NCBI GenBank assembly: GCA_034408745.1
Contig: JAWXCM010000395.1
Span: 1-26,512, forward strand
DNA from: JAWXCM01 sp034408745
GTDB taxonomy: Bacteria > Acidobacteriota > Terriglobia > Bryobacterales > Bryobacteraceae
DNA length: 26,512 nucleotides
Direction of reading: 5' to 3'
How positions within the stretch are numbered: the first letter of the stretch is position 1; each line of letters starts with the position of its first letter. Under the pieces are notes generated by a model. That model was not told the origin of the DNA, ran no database searches, and saw only the letters and a list, made by a program, of their open reading frames with translations. The position numbers and the translations under genes were made by a program. Of this stretch, positions 1 to 8,005 are shown piece by piece.

Positions 1-428
1 GTCCCGGTCAGTCTGACCAGAAGCAACTCGCGATCGCTGGCATCGGCTCCAGTCACGGTGAAATCGGCAGCATAGCCGAGGCCGGGGGCGGCAATCAGCA
101 AATTTTCAAGAAAGGCGCCCACCGACAGAGCCAGTTCGCGGTTCGACGGATCGACCTTCGGCAGCCAGTGCGACCGTTCGGTGCCAATCCGCAGTTCCCC
201 GTCGGTGCCGCGGACCGTCCATGGTTGCGTATTGTGACCGCTGGGCGCGAGCAACGCATATTCGAGGATGGCGCGAACCGCTGGCGAGATTGCCGGGGAA
301 CCAGGGACTCCGGCGTCTTCGGCGCCAAAATCGGCTCGGGTAAGGCCGCGCCGCTCATGCCATGCGTAGTAGCCACAAGCGGTGGCGCCAACGGCACCCA
401 ACGCCAGTAATGATCTTCGTCTGTTCAT
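1..428 (-). CDS. Acg-like nitroreductase family protein (partial, C-terminus beyond window)
   Basis: The N-terminal 142 codons of a minus-strand gene that runs off the left edge. Residues 61-70 read APSGHNTQPW and residues 93-100 DPSNRELA. Both are typical of the Acg subgroup of flavin-dependent nitroreductases, where the first motif helps bind FMN. The N-terminus MNRRRS followed by a short hydrophobic stretch and ATAC with Cys18 could be an export signal, possibly a lipoprotein or Tat signal; this is uncertain. The ATG at 426-428 lies 14 bases after the stop of the upstream membrane-protein gene with only a weak ribosome site, so it is probably co-transcribed at the end of the pst operon. 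The substrate cannot be told from sequence. Family call is fairly sure, physiological role unknown. Confidence 0.82.
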   Translation of the reverse strand, partial: MNRRRSLLALGAVGATACGYYAWHERRGLTRADFGAEDAGVPGSPAISPAVRAILEYALLAPSGHNTQPWTVRGTDGELRIGTERSHWLPKVDPSNRELALSVGAFLENLLIAAPGLGYAADFTVTGADASDRELLLVRLTG

Positions 429-442
429 AGCAAGCTCACTTT

Positions 443-1558
443 CTATCGTAACTCCGCGCTGTCGATGGTGGCGTGAAAGAAATCGCTTTCCGCGAAGCGA
501 TCCGTGCCGTAGTGCCAGCCGGCCCGGACTCGAGACGGAAGCGTGTAGCCCCCGAAGGTGCGCTCCTGCTCCACTACCACGCCGAAGTCGATATACCGGG
601 CCTTTCCGCCGTCGGGGTTGCCCCAGCGGGGGAACCAGAAGGCGCTGACACCGCCCTCAGGAGAGAACACGACCGTCAACTCCGTCTTCTCGCCAAACCA
701 GGCGAGCCGGAATCGAGAGTGTTCGCTGTCGGCGGCCACCCACTCCACTCCGCCATTGCACAACGCGGAAGGCAGCCACGCGGCCATCTCGCCCATCAGA
801 CGTCCGGCGCCGGAACGTGACGTGTCTGGTCCTTCGGCATGCATTACCGGAACGGTGTCGAGGATCTTCCAGTCCATGCGCCCAGCGCCGTCAAGCACCT
901 GGTCGGCGCCGAGCACGGGAAGCCCGAACATGCTCACGTTGGCGGCCCAGATCATGCCGCGCCCCGGGATGATCACCTGCTCGGCGTGGAAGGGATGCCA
1001 CCTTCCGAGCTTGATTTCTCCATGCATGCGAAGGCGTACGGCGGCAGCCAGCGGAGTTCCGGGGGCAACCGCGTGTTGTAGGTACGCGAGCCCCGCCTCC
1101 GGTACGGCGTTGGGATCGAAAACGGCGCCGCTGCCGGCTGGGGCGGAGTTCCAAAGTCGCTCGAGCCCGGGGTGCCGAACCGCCGGCGAGCCACCGGGAA
1201 AGCGGAAAGCCGCGCACACCAGCGCAAGCAACAACAGATTCGCGGCCAGGCCCAGGCGGGCTTCGGGCAACGCAAGCACGCAGCAAAGCGCCGAGAATCC
1301 GACGGCGACCGGCGTCATTAAGAGCCACCAGGACGCGCGCGACCAGACACCCACGGCGAGCACTGCGAAAGCAACGGCCAGCGCCAGCCAGATCACGCCC
1401 CATACGCGAATTCCTGTCTCGCCGAGGTCGACTTGACCCTGAAGAATGGTGGTTCGGAAGAGCAGCTCGGGCATCGCCATCAATCGCCAGTTGACGGCGA
1501 AACCAGGCAAATGGCAGATGCCGTGAAGGACAGCAAAGACCACCAGGACATAGCGCAT
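443..1558 (-). CDS. Membrane protein with C-terminal DUF6544-like domain
   Basis: A 371-residue protein. The first ~120 residues contain about four hydrophobic segments (around 1-20, 48-70, 76-96 and 100-118), so the N-terminus is a small integral membrane domain. The remaining ~250 residues are soluble-looking, with a YLQHAVAPGTPL / RMHGEIKLGRWHPF / FPRWGNPDG pattern that I associate with the uncharacterised DUF6544/DUF6920 group. This comes from memory and needs a profile search. The start is supported by a strong AAGGAG ribosome site (plus-strand ctcctt at 1567-1572) seven bases before the ATG. Only 27 bases separate it from the upstream pstB-like gene, so it likely belongs to the phosphate operon. 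Function unknown. Confidence 0.7.
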   Translation of the reverse strand: MRYVLVVFAVLHGICHLPGFAVNWRLMAMPELLFRTTILQGQVDLGETGIRVWGVIWLALAVAFAVLAVGVWSRASWWLLMTPVAVGFSALCCVLALPEARLGLAANLLLLALVCAAFRFPGGSPAVRHPGLERLWNSAPAGSGAVFDPNAVPEAGLAYLQHAVAPGTPLAAAVRLRMHGEIKLGRWHPFHAEQVIIPGRGMIWAANVSMFGLPVLGADQVLDGAGRMDWKILDTVPVMHAEGPDTSRSGAGRLMGEMAAWLPSALCNGGVEWVAADSEHSRFRLAWFGEKTELTVVFSPEGGVSAFWFPRWGNPDGGKARYIDFGVVVEQERTFGGYTLPSRVRAGWHYGTDRFAESDFFHATIDSAELR

Positions 1559-1566
1559 ATGAAAGC

Positions 1567-1572
1567 TCCTTC
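1567..1572 (-). promoter_or_regulatory. Strong ribosome-binding site for the DUF6544-like gene
   Basis: Plus-strand ctcctt reads AAGGAG on the coding strand, seven bases before the ATG at 1556-1558. It gives the gene independent translation initiation after the tightly overlapped pst genes. Confidence 0.7.
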
Positions 1573-1585
1573 ACGCGGGCTCACT

Positions 1586-2347
1586 TCACCCGTAGCGCCC
1601 GGCTACATAGTCGGCCGTCCGCGGATCTTTGGGCTCTTCGAATAATTCCTGAGTGGGCCCATACTCAACCAGTTCTCCACTCAGCATGAACGCAGAGTGA
1701 TGGCTGACCCGGCGCGCCTGGGCCATGCTGTGGGTGACGATCAACGTGGTGTAGATACCTTTCCACGAACGGATCAGGTTCTCAATATCCTCGGTGCCTT
1801 CGACGTCGAGGGCGGCACAGGGCTCATCCATCAGAATAATCTCGGGCTGAAGTGGCAGCAGTCTGGCGATGCAGAGCTTCTGTTGCTGGTCCAGTCGCAG
1901 AGAGACGGCTGGCTCATCCAGCCCGTCCTTAAGGTCGTCCCACAGGCCAGTTTCGGTAAGCGCCTTCTCGACGGCCGCGTCGAGAAGGGCCCCGCCGCGG
2001 TCCTGCGGAGAGGCGTGAAGGCGAAGGCCGAAGACAATATTCTCGTAGATCGAAAGCGGCAGGGGGTTTGGCCGCTGAAACACCATCCCGACAGTCCTCC
2101 GCAACTCCAGGAGTGAGACGTCCGCATCGTAGATATTCTTGCCGAGGATATGGATCTCGCCTGCGGTGCGCACGGCGGGGATCCGTTCATTGATCCGGTT
2201 GCAGCAGCGAAGCAAGGTTGTCTTGCCGCATCCGGAAGGGCCGATCAGCGCTGTGACGCCGCTCTGCTCGACATTCAACGTCACATCTCGCAGGGCCTGA
2301 AAAGCCCCGTACCAGAGATTCAGCCCGCGGGTCTCAATCGCATTCAT
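1586..2347 (-). CDS. pstB: PstB-type phosphate ABC transporter ATPase with degenerate signature motif
   Basis: A 253-residue ATPase subunit of the phosphate importer, close to the usual PstB length and ending in the typical YVAGRYG. Walker A GPSGCGKT (36-43), Q-loop Gln91 in VFQRPNPLP, Walker B ILMDE (171-175) and H-loop His206 in VTHSM are all intact. The ABC signature, normally LSGGQQQR, reads LRLDQQQK (150-157): both glycines and the serine are gone while the flanking PstB residues SL...QQQ and LCIAR are kept. The gene overlaps the upstream second pstB by four bases (ATGA at 2344-2347). The partner has the reverse pattern of defects, so the two probably act as a heterodimer. The family assignment is secure; the heterodimer is inference. 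Confidence 0.93.
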   Translation of the reverse strand: MNAIETRGLNLWYGAFQALRDVTLNVEQSGVTALIGPSGCGKTTLLRCCNRINERIPAVRTAGEIHILGKNIYDADVSLLELRRTVGMVFQRPNPLPLSIYENIVFGLRLHASPQDRGGALLDAAVEKALTETGLWDDLKDGLDEPAVSLRLDQQQKLCIARLLPLQPEIILMDEPCAALDVEGTEDIENLIRSWKGIYTTLIVTHSMAQARRVSHHSAFMLSGELVEYGPTQELFEEPKDPRTADYVAGRYG

Positions 2348-3096
2348 CCGAATTTGCCATTGACATAATCGTAAGTGCGGCGATCGGAGGGAGTGTCTGA
2401 GAAGATCATCTCGTTCGCGGCCATTTCAACGATCTCGCCCTTCAGCAGGAACATCGTCCGATCAGCCAGGCGACGAGCCTGCCGGGTGAGATTGGTTACC
2501 AGGACGATGGACAACTCATTGCGCAACTCCCGCAGTCCTTCTTCGATACGCATGGTGGTGACTGGATCGATGGCGATTGAGAACTCATCCAGACACAGGA
2601 TCAGAGGACGGCTGGAGAGAGCCCGCGCCAGAGTGAGGCGCTGTTGTTGACCACCCGAAAGCTTGGTGCCGGCGATCGACAAGCGGTCTTGCACCTCATC
2701 CCAGAGCATGGCCCGGCGCAGGCACTGCTCGACGATTCCGTCCAACTCACCCCGATTCGTGATCCCGGCGCAACGCGGGGCAAAGGCGACATTGTCGTAG
2801 ACGCTGAGCGGCAGTCCAACCGGCAACGGCGTGACCATACCGATCTTGCGCCGCAGGGCCTCCACGTCGGTGTGGCTGTTCAGGGGTTCGCCATCCACCG
2901 AGATCGCGCCGGTGACTCGCGCTCCCGGAACAAAATCAATGGTCCGGTTGAGGCATCGCAGGATGGAGGTCTTGCCCGATTGTGCGGGGCCGATGATCGC
3001 CAGAATCTCCTTTTCGCCCAGATCGAAATTAATGCCCCGCAGCACTTCCCGGGAGCCGTAGGACAGGTGCAGATTCCGCACTTCGATGCGGTTCAT
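2344..3096 (-). CDS. pstB: Second PstB-type ATPase, intact signature but altered Q- and H-loops
   Basis: A 250-residue PstB paralogue. The start is the ATG at 3094-3096, whose first base is the last base of the pstA stop (TAATG). A longer upstream reading would only translate pstA out of frame. Walker A is GPAQSGKT (36-43), with the Lys and Thr kept. The signature LSGGQQQR (146-153) is perfect. Walker B and catalytic acid are kept as LCLDE (167-171), but the following Pro is Phe. The Q-loop Gln is replaced by Pro90 and the H-loop His by Asn202 (VTNLT instead of VTHNM). In known heterodimeric ABC proteins this set of changes marks the subunit contributing the non-hydrolytic Walker face. It ends in the usual YVNGKFG. 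Translational coupling to both neighbours fits a 1:1 pair. Confidence 0.92.
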   Translation of the reverse strand: MNRIEVRNLHLSYGSREVLRGINFDLGEKEILAIIGPAQSGKTSILRCLNRTIDFVPGARVTGAISVDGEPLNSHTDVEALRRKIGMVTPLPVGLPLSVYDNVAFAPRCAGITNRGELDGIVEQCLRRAMLWDEVQDRLSIAGTKLSGGQQQRLTLARALSSRPLILCLDEFSIAIDPVTTMRIEEGLRELRNELSIVLVTNLTRQARRLADRTMFLLKGEIVEMAANEMIFSDTPSDRRTYDYVNGKFG

Positions 3097-3983
3097 TATC
3101 TGCCCTTCGAGCGCATGAACGTGCGCAGGGCGATGGCAGCCGAATTCACCAGAAACACCAGCCCCAGCAGCAGGACCGCGGTGGCGTTGGGAATCGAATC
3201 GGCCACGCCGGGCGTCTGCGTCGAAAGGGTATAGAGATGCATGGAGAGCGCCATGCATTGTTCATTCAGAGCGTAAGGAAACAGCGTGCCGGCCGGAATA
3301 GATTTGTAGAAGACGGCGCCTGTGAACATGATAGGCGCGGTTTCGCCGGCGGCACGGCTCACCTGCAGGATGATGCCGGTGAGGATGCCGCTGATCGCGT
3401 TGGGCAACACAATCGTCCGGATGGTCTGCCAGCGGCTGGCGCCCAGATTCCAGCAGGCTTCGCGGTAACTCCGCGGCACGCTCAACAAAGCTTGCCGGGT
3501 ACTGGCGATGATGACCGGCATGGTCATGATGGCGAGCGTCAGCGAGGCGGAAAGTACCGAGTAACCCATGCGGGCGGCGTAGACAAACGCGCCCAGGCCA
3601 AACAGTGCATGAACGATGCTGGGCACTCCGGCCAGGTTCAGCACGGCAATGTTCACGACGTGGTTGAACCAGTTGTCTTTCGCATATTCGGTGAGATAGA
3701 CGGCGGCGAGAACGCCAATGGGTGCGGCTACGGCAAGAGACAAAGTGATCAGATAGAGCGTGCCGACGAACGCCGGCCAGACACCACCTTCCCGCATGCC
3801 GTGGGAGGGCGACGTAGTCAGAAACCGCCAGTTGAGGGACGGCAGGGCCTGCCACACCAAATCGCCCACGATTGCAAACAACGGCAACAGGATGCAAACC
3901 AGCATCGCCAGGGCGATATAGCCAGCCAGGGCATCCTCACGGAGTTTGGCCTTCACCAGCGGCGTGGCCGCGAAACGCGTCAT
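3096..3983 (-). CDS. pstA: Phosphate ABC transporter permease PstA
   Basis: A 295-residue inner-membrane permease with about six hydrophobic segments. The conserved cytoplasmic coupling loop SYREACWNLGASRWQTI precedes VLPNAISGILTG, and AAGETAPIMFTG follows; these are characteristic of the PstA/PstC family. The ATG at 3981-3983 overlaps the pstC stop by four bases (ATGA). The much longer open frame upstream is out-of-frame pstC and was not used. PstA pairs with PstC to form the phosphate channel, driven here by the two PstB-type ATPases downstream. Gene order pstS-C-A-B matches the canonical operon. Confidence 0.95.
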   Translation of the reverse strand: MTRFAATPLVKAKLREDALAGYIALAMLVCILLPLFAIVGDLVWQALPSLNWRFLTTSPSHGMREGGVWPAFVGTLYLITLSLAVAAPIGVLAAVYLTEYAKDNWFNHVVNIAVLNLAGVPSIVHALFGLGAFVYAARMGYSVLSASLTLAIMTMPVIIASTRQALLSVPRSYREACWNLGASRWQTIRTIVLPNAISGILTGIILQVSRAAGETAPIMFTGAVFYKSIPAGTLFPYALNEQCMALSMHLYTLSTQTPGVADSIPNATAVLLLGLVFLVNSAAIALRTFMRSKGR

Positions 3984-4870
3984 TGGTGACGCTCCTTGCG
4001 GATTAGCAGACCGGCGCTCAGATTCACGACGAAGGTAATCAGAAACAGGAGGACTCCGGTGAGGAACAGGACTTCGTAATGTGTGGACCCGGCCGGCGCC
4101 TCGCCCAACTCCGCTGCGATATTCGCGGTCAGCGTGCGCACCGGGTCGAGCACGGAATGCGGGATGTTTATCGCATGGCCGGTGGCCATCAGCACCGCCA
4201 TGGTTTCTCCGACAGCGCGCCCAAAGCCCAGCAGAGCCGCGGCGGTAAGGCCGTTGCGGGCAGCGGGCAACAGCACGCGCCAGGTGATCTGCCATCGCGT
4301 CGCCCCCATCGCCAGTGCCGCTTCGCGATACGAATCCGGCACCGCCTTGAAGGCGTCCTCGGCGAGGGAGACAATGATCGGCACGCTCATCAAAGCCAGC
4401 AGTACCGCGCCGTTCAGCAGGTTCACGCCCACATCGGCGTTCGTAAAGCGGACGATCAGGCGACTGGTTATGGTGAGCCCCGCGAACCCCCAGACTACGC
4501 TGGGAATCGCCGCCAGCAATTCCACCAGCACTTTCAGGATCTCTCGCGGGCGCGGAGCGCAGAACTCCGAAATATAGATGGCCGCACCCAGGCCAAGCGG
4601 AACCGCCATCAACATCGCCAGCAAGGTGACGCTGAAGGTGCCGACGATCATCGCCAACACGCCGTAGCGTTTGGTCAGTTCCGAGGTTGGATACCACTGC
4701 TCGCTGAACAGGAACTCCCCGAGATGAAATGAGGGGTTACCGGCGAGTGGCAGCGCTTCCCGGCACACAAACAGAAAGATGCCGATGACGAAGATGGTCG
4801 CACTCACCCCGCAGAGGCGAATCACCCCCTCCATCATGGCTTCTCTTAATTTGCGCCAGCGCTGCCGCAT
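3980..4870 (-). CDS. pstC: Phosphate ABC transporter permease PstC
   Basis: A 296-residue permease with a long first membrane helix (about residues 20-38) followed by the extracytoplasmic WYPTSE segment and YGVLAMIVGTF, typical of PstC. The EAA-like loop SYREAALAMGATRWQITWRV and AVGETMAVLMATGH are diagnostic. The ATG at 4868-4870 overlaps the pstS 3' end by 25 bases. Two other starts, at 4837 and 4834, sit just behind an AGAGAAG ribosome site and would shorten the N-terminus by 11 or 12 residues. I keep the longer form because the basic RQRWRKLRE segment before the first helix is usual in this family. It forms the permease with PstA. Confidence 0.94.
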   Translation of the reverse strand: MRQRWRKLREAMMEGVIRLCGVSATIFVIGIFLFVCREALPLAGNPSFHLGEFLFSEQWYPTSELTKRYGVLAMIVGTFSVTLLAMLMAVPLGLGAAIYISEFCAPRPREILKVLVELLAAIPSVVWGFAGLTITSRLIVRFTNADVGVNLLNGAVLLALMSVPIIVSLAEDAFKAVPDSYREAALAMGATRWQITWRVLLPAARNGLTAAALLGFGRAVGETMAVLMATGHAINIPHSVLDPVRTLTANIAAELGEAPAGSTHYEVLFLTGVLLFLITFVVNLSAGLLIRKERHQ

Positions 4871-5769
4871 GATTTGGTAAATCCCTTTCCGCCGTCTGGA
4901 AGTGGAACGTAGCCGATATCGGTAACGATTCGCTGGCCCTCCGCCGATCGTATCCAGTCGATATATTTTCGGACCGTGGGGCGCGGCTCACCCAGCGTGT
5001 AGACCAACAGACTACGCGAAATCGGATAGCGATTCGACGTGACATTGGCGACGGTTGGCGAATAGGAGGTCTTTCCCGGCGCTGTGCTGACGCGCAGCAC
5101 TTTCACCGAGGGCGTGGCAAACGCCATGCCGCTGTAGCCGATGGCGCCGGGCGTGGACGCGATCAGGTCCACCACTTCCTTCGATCCGTTCATATCGAGC
5201 GAACCCAGACGGAAGTCGCTCTTGCCCAGCACGTGGTCCCTGAAAAACTCGTAGGTGCCGGAACTCGACTGACGATTAACGCGTACAATCCGGTCGCGTC
5301 CCGCGGGGATGCGGATACCCATTTGGGACCACTTGCCGAGGCTGCCTTCAACCCGGTAGATCTCGGCCAACTGGTCGATCGTAATCTCGTCCAACGGATT
5401 GTCGTGGTGAACGAAGACGGCCAGGGCATCGCAGCCAACCACGAATTCCATGGGATCCTTCCCGGTGTTGGCCCGGGCCTCGGCGCCTTCTTCGGGCTTG
5501 AGATTTCGACTGCAGTTGGCGATGTCGACCGCGCCTTTCAGGAGCGCGGCTATTCCTTGACCGGAACCGCCACCGGAAACCTCGACCGCGACACCGTTGT
5601 CCACTTTCGCGTAAGTCTCCGCCCAGGCTTGCGCGAGGATCAGCATTGTGTCGGAACCTCGGATTCGCAGGGTTTCGGCTCGATGGCCCAAGCTTGTGGA
5701 ACACCCCGCCGCTACGCCCAGCAGAACCGCGAGCAACGATAATGCCGCGCGTTGGCGAAGATCTGCCAT
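4846..5769 (-). CDS. pstS: Phosphate-binding lipoprotein PstS
   Basis: A 307-residue periplasmic phosphate-binding protein. The signal peptide ends in a lipobox VAAGC with Cys23, so it is predicted to be membrane-anchored. Phosphate-binding motifs are RGSDTM (about 37-42), SGGGSGQGIAALLKGAVDIANCSR region (about 65-88), NRQSSSGTYEFF, and the C-terminal GYSGMAF stretch, all typical of the PstS/SphX group. It is the first gene of the operon and faces the alkaline phosphatase gene across a ~200-base divergent intergenic region. No phoU, phoB or phoR is visible in this window. Confidence 0.95.
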   Translation of the reverse strand: MADLRQRAALSLLAVLLGVAAGCSTSLGHRAETLRIRGSDTMLILAQAWAETYAKVDNGVAVEVSGGGSGQGIAALLKGAVDIANCSRNLKPEEGAEARANTGKDPMEFVVGCDALAVFVHHDNPLDEITIDQLAEIYRVEGSLGKWSQMGIRIPAGRDRIVRVNRQSSSGTYEFFRDHVLGKSDFRLGSLDMNGSKEVVDLIASTPGAIGYSGMAFATPSVKVLRVSTAPGKTSYSPTVANVTSNRYPISRSLLVYTLGEPRPTVRKYIDWIRSAEGQRIVTDIGYVPLPDGGKGFTKSCGSAGAN

Positions 5770-5968
5770 GACCTACTGTAAGTGGGACAAGTTGACAAAC
5801 GTGTGAATCTCAGGACTGGCGTGTTCTGTGACCTGATGGTTTGGCAGGCTGTCTCCGTGTGTAACCAATAATTCGCACTCTCGTTGTCAGCGAGCAACAG
5901 ACGGCCCATAGCCTTAGTTGGGGCGGTTTCTTTCTACAACCGCGATCCCGATCCTTACAGGAGCAACT
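5770..5968. promoter_or_regulatory. Divergent intergenic region between pstS and the alkaline phosphatase gene
   Basis: About 200 bases with no convincing gene. It must hold the promoters for the pst operon (minus strand) and the alkaline phosphatase (plus strand). At 5849-5865 the sequence CTGTCTCCGTGTGTAAC is loosely like two PHO-box half-sites (consensus CTGTCAT, spaced 11), but here they are 10 apart and imperfect. Near pstS the minus strand has TTGTCAAC directly followed by TTGTCCCA, an 8-base imperfect repeat just before a TACAGT hexamer. Joint phosphate control is plausible from the gene content, but no operator is certain. Confidence 0.45.
5959..5963 (+). promoter_or_regulatory. Ribosome-binding site that decides a TTG start
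   Basis: AGGAG lies five bases before TTG at 5969-5971, in frame with the alkaline phosphatase. A TTG at 5918 is also in frame but has no ribosome site and would put 17 extra residues before the signal peptide. Confidence 0.7.
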
Positions 5969-7999
5969 TTGAGCCTCGACCGATATCTCTCCGTGGTTCT
6001 GTTGGCCACTTTCGCGTGCAGCCTTGCAACTGCGCAAAGCAACACATCACCGAGCATACGTATCCTCCTTCCTGAACGCACGCGACTGTTACAGGGCCAG
6101 TACGTCGACATCGTACTGGAAGTGCGTAACGCGGTGAGCGTTGCGAACCTGAAAGTAAGTGCCGGAGACGCGGACATTACAACGAAGTTCAGCGCACCGG
6201 TAAAGGCGGAACTGGACTGCGACAGCACAACCGACTGGGTGCTCCGCGCGGATCTCCAGTCGTTCAACACCGCGGGAGATGTGAAGCTCACTGTTCAGGC
6301 GTCGGCAGGCGGTGCGCAGGTGACGGACTCCCGCACCGTTGGCGTTCGTCCGTTCGATTTGCCGGGAGGCACGCGCCGCAATGTGATCCTGTTCATCGGT
6401 GACGCGATGGGAACGGCGTATCGCGATGCAGCGCGTCTGGTTTCCCGTTCCATTGTTGACAGTAATGGCAAGAACTCGTTTCGTGACGGATTCTTCGACG
6501 ACCTGCTTGAGATGGACAAGATGCCGGTGAGTGGGATGTCCATGACGTATGGCACCGACTCCATTGTTCCCGATTCGGCCAACACAGGTACGGCGTGGGC
6601 GACGGGGAACAAAAGCTTCCTGAATGCGGTGAATACGTTCGCCGACGGTACCGACTGCCGGTGGCGCTTCAATGGTCAGCAGAACGCGGCCACGCTGCAG
6701 TACATCCAGGACAATCCCCGGGTGGAGAATCTGTGGCAGTTTTTGAAGCGTCGCTTTGGGTATCGCACTGGAATCGTGACAACGGCCGCGGTCACAGACG
6801 CTACACCCGCCGTTCAGGGCGCCTACTCGGGCTTCCGTCAGGCGCGGCTGGAGATCGCGCGGCAGTTCGTGGAAAACCCAATGCTCGGCGGCCGTCCTGC
6901 CTTCAATGTGATTCTTGGCGGCGGAGCCGATCCGTTCACCTCAGGCGGCCGTACCGACAAACGCGACCTGATAGCGGAACTGACAAATCAGGGCTACGCA
7001 TATGTAACAACGGCCGCGCAACTCCGTGATGCTCGCACAGACGGAACTCCGCTGATCGGCCTGTTCAAAAGTGGCGTCACGCCGGCGGCGGCCAGCAACG
7101 GGATTGCGACCGCGACAGACGCCAACATGGATGTCGCGTATGACAAGCTCGGGCTACAGCGGCCAGCCTCGGAACCCACCGCCAACCTGGGGGCATTCAA
7201 CGATCAGCCGATGCTCGATCTGATGACGCAGAAGGCCCTTGACGTCCTCTCCAACCAGGGCCCATTTGCGAGCGGTGGATTCATTCTCATGGTGGAAGGC
7301 GCCTCGATCGACAAGCAGTCGCATCCGAACCAGGCGGCCGGCACTATCTGGGATACGATCGAGTTCGACAAAGCGGTCGGTGTGGCACGGCGCTGGGCTG
7401 CAAACCGCCGGAGCAAAGATACGCTGATCGTCGTTACAGCGGATCACGACCAGTCGATGAGCATCATCGGAGTCAGCAACACAGCCGACGCTGAGTACTT
7501 CGACCGGACAAAGAGCGAGAAGGTCGCCTTCAAGACCACCCGCGGCGATCAGGATTTCACAGTCTACGGCGACTCGTTCTCAAATGCCCGGGCGGGCCTT
7601 CCTTTCGTAAACACGAGCACGGCCGCGAGTAACAACGGTGGCGCGGCGGGGATGCCCGGAACGTTTGCCGCAATCAGTTCGGCCGACTCACCGCAGACCG
7701 GCACGTATTCGACGTATTTCGGCGCTCCAGCCTACAGGCTGGACGCAAGGACCGGCTATCCCGTGAATTCCGGAGCGGGCATCCGAAGGATCGCAGTCGG
7801 CTTCCGCACGGGAGACCACACAGGATCGAGTGTGCCCGTCACAGCGGAAGGTCCAGGTGCGCTGCTGTTCACCGGCTACATGGACCAGTCCGACATCTTC
7901 TTCAAGATGGCTGCGACTCTGTCCACCGATACGACAGACATCGACAAGATCGTGGAAAGCCTGGCGTCCTCCAGTCTCCCCAGAACTCCTGGAAAATAG
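5969..7999 (+). CDS. Secreted PhoA-type alkaline phosphatase
   Basis: A 676-residue exported phosphomonoesterase, starting at the TTG behind AGGAG. A signal peptide ending near ATAQ is followed by a ~100-residue beta-rich, Ig-like region, then the alkaline phosphatase fold. Against E. coli PhoA the active site is complete (numbered from TTG). Asp145 is in GDAMG, and nucleophile Ser203 in PDSANTGTAWATG. Asp277 and Thr279 in TDATPA match Asp153/Thr155. Glu443, Asp448, Lys449 and His452 lie in VEGASIDKQSH, Asp492/His493 in TADHD, and His617 in GDHTG. Having both the Asp153 and Lys328 equivalents suggests the two-zinc, one-magnesium type. It releases phosphate from organic esters for the divergent Pst system. 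It is larger than E. coli PhoA (471) because of the N-terminal domain and insertions. Confidence 0.93.
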   Translation: MSLDRYLSVVLLATFACSLATAQSNTSPSIRILLPERTRLLQGQYVDIVLEVRNAVSVANLKVSAGDADITTKFSAPVKAELDCDSTTDWVLRADLQSFNTAGDVKLTVQASAGGAQVTDSRTVGVRPFDLPGGTRRNVILFIGDAMGTAYRDAARLVSRSIVDSNGKNSFRDGFFDDLLEMDKMPVSGMSMTYGTDSIVPDSANTGTAWATGNKSFLNAVNTFADGTDCRWRFNGQQNAATLQYIQDNPRVENLWQFLKRRFGYRTGIVTTAAVTDATPAVQGAYSGFRQARLEIARQFVENPMLGGRPAFNVILGGGADPFTSGGRTDKRDLIAELTNQGYAYVTTAAQLRDARTDGTPLIGLFKSGVTPAAASNGIATATDANMDVAYDKLGLQRPASEPTANLGAFNDQPMLDLMTQKALDVLSNQGPFASGGFILMVEGASIDKQSHPNQAAGTIWDTIEFDKAVGVARRWAANRRSKDTLIVVTADHDQSMSIIGVSNTADAEYFDRTKSEKVAFKTTRGDQDFTVYGDSFSNARAGLPFVNTSTAASNNGGAAGMPGTFAAISSADSPQTGTYSTYFGAPAYRLDARTGYPVNSGAGIRRIAVGFRTGDHTGSSVPVTAEGPGALLFTGYMDQSDIFFKMAATLSTDTTDIDKIVESLASSSLPRTPGK

Positions 8000-8005
8000 G
8001 CAACC

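Noticed and set aside
558..1436. Long plus-strand frame opposite the DUF6544-like gene
   Set aside because: Low-complexity Ser/Pro/Arg composition typical of a GC-rich antisense shadow; the minus-strand frame has membrane helices and a strong ribosome site.
3097..3258. N-terminal extension of the upstream PstB-type protein
   Set aside because: These 54 codons read pstA out of frame; the ATG at 3096 gives the normal PstB N-terminus and couples to the pstA stop.
3984..4697. 533-residue version of PstA
   Set aside because: The added N-terminal residues are out-of-frame pstC; the ATG at 3983 overlaps the pstC stop as ATGA and gives the normal length.
5918..5968. Longer alkaline phosphatase start at the TTG at 5918
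   Set aside because: No ribosome site; it would place 17 residues before the signal peptide, while TTG at 5969 has AGGAG at ideal spacing.
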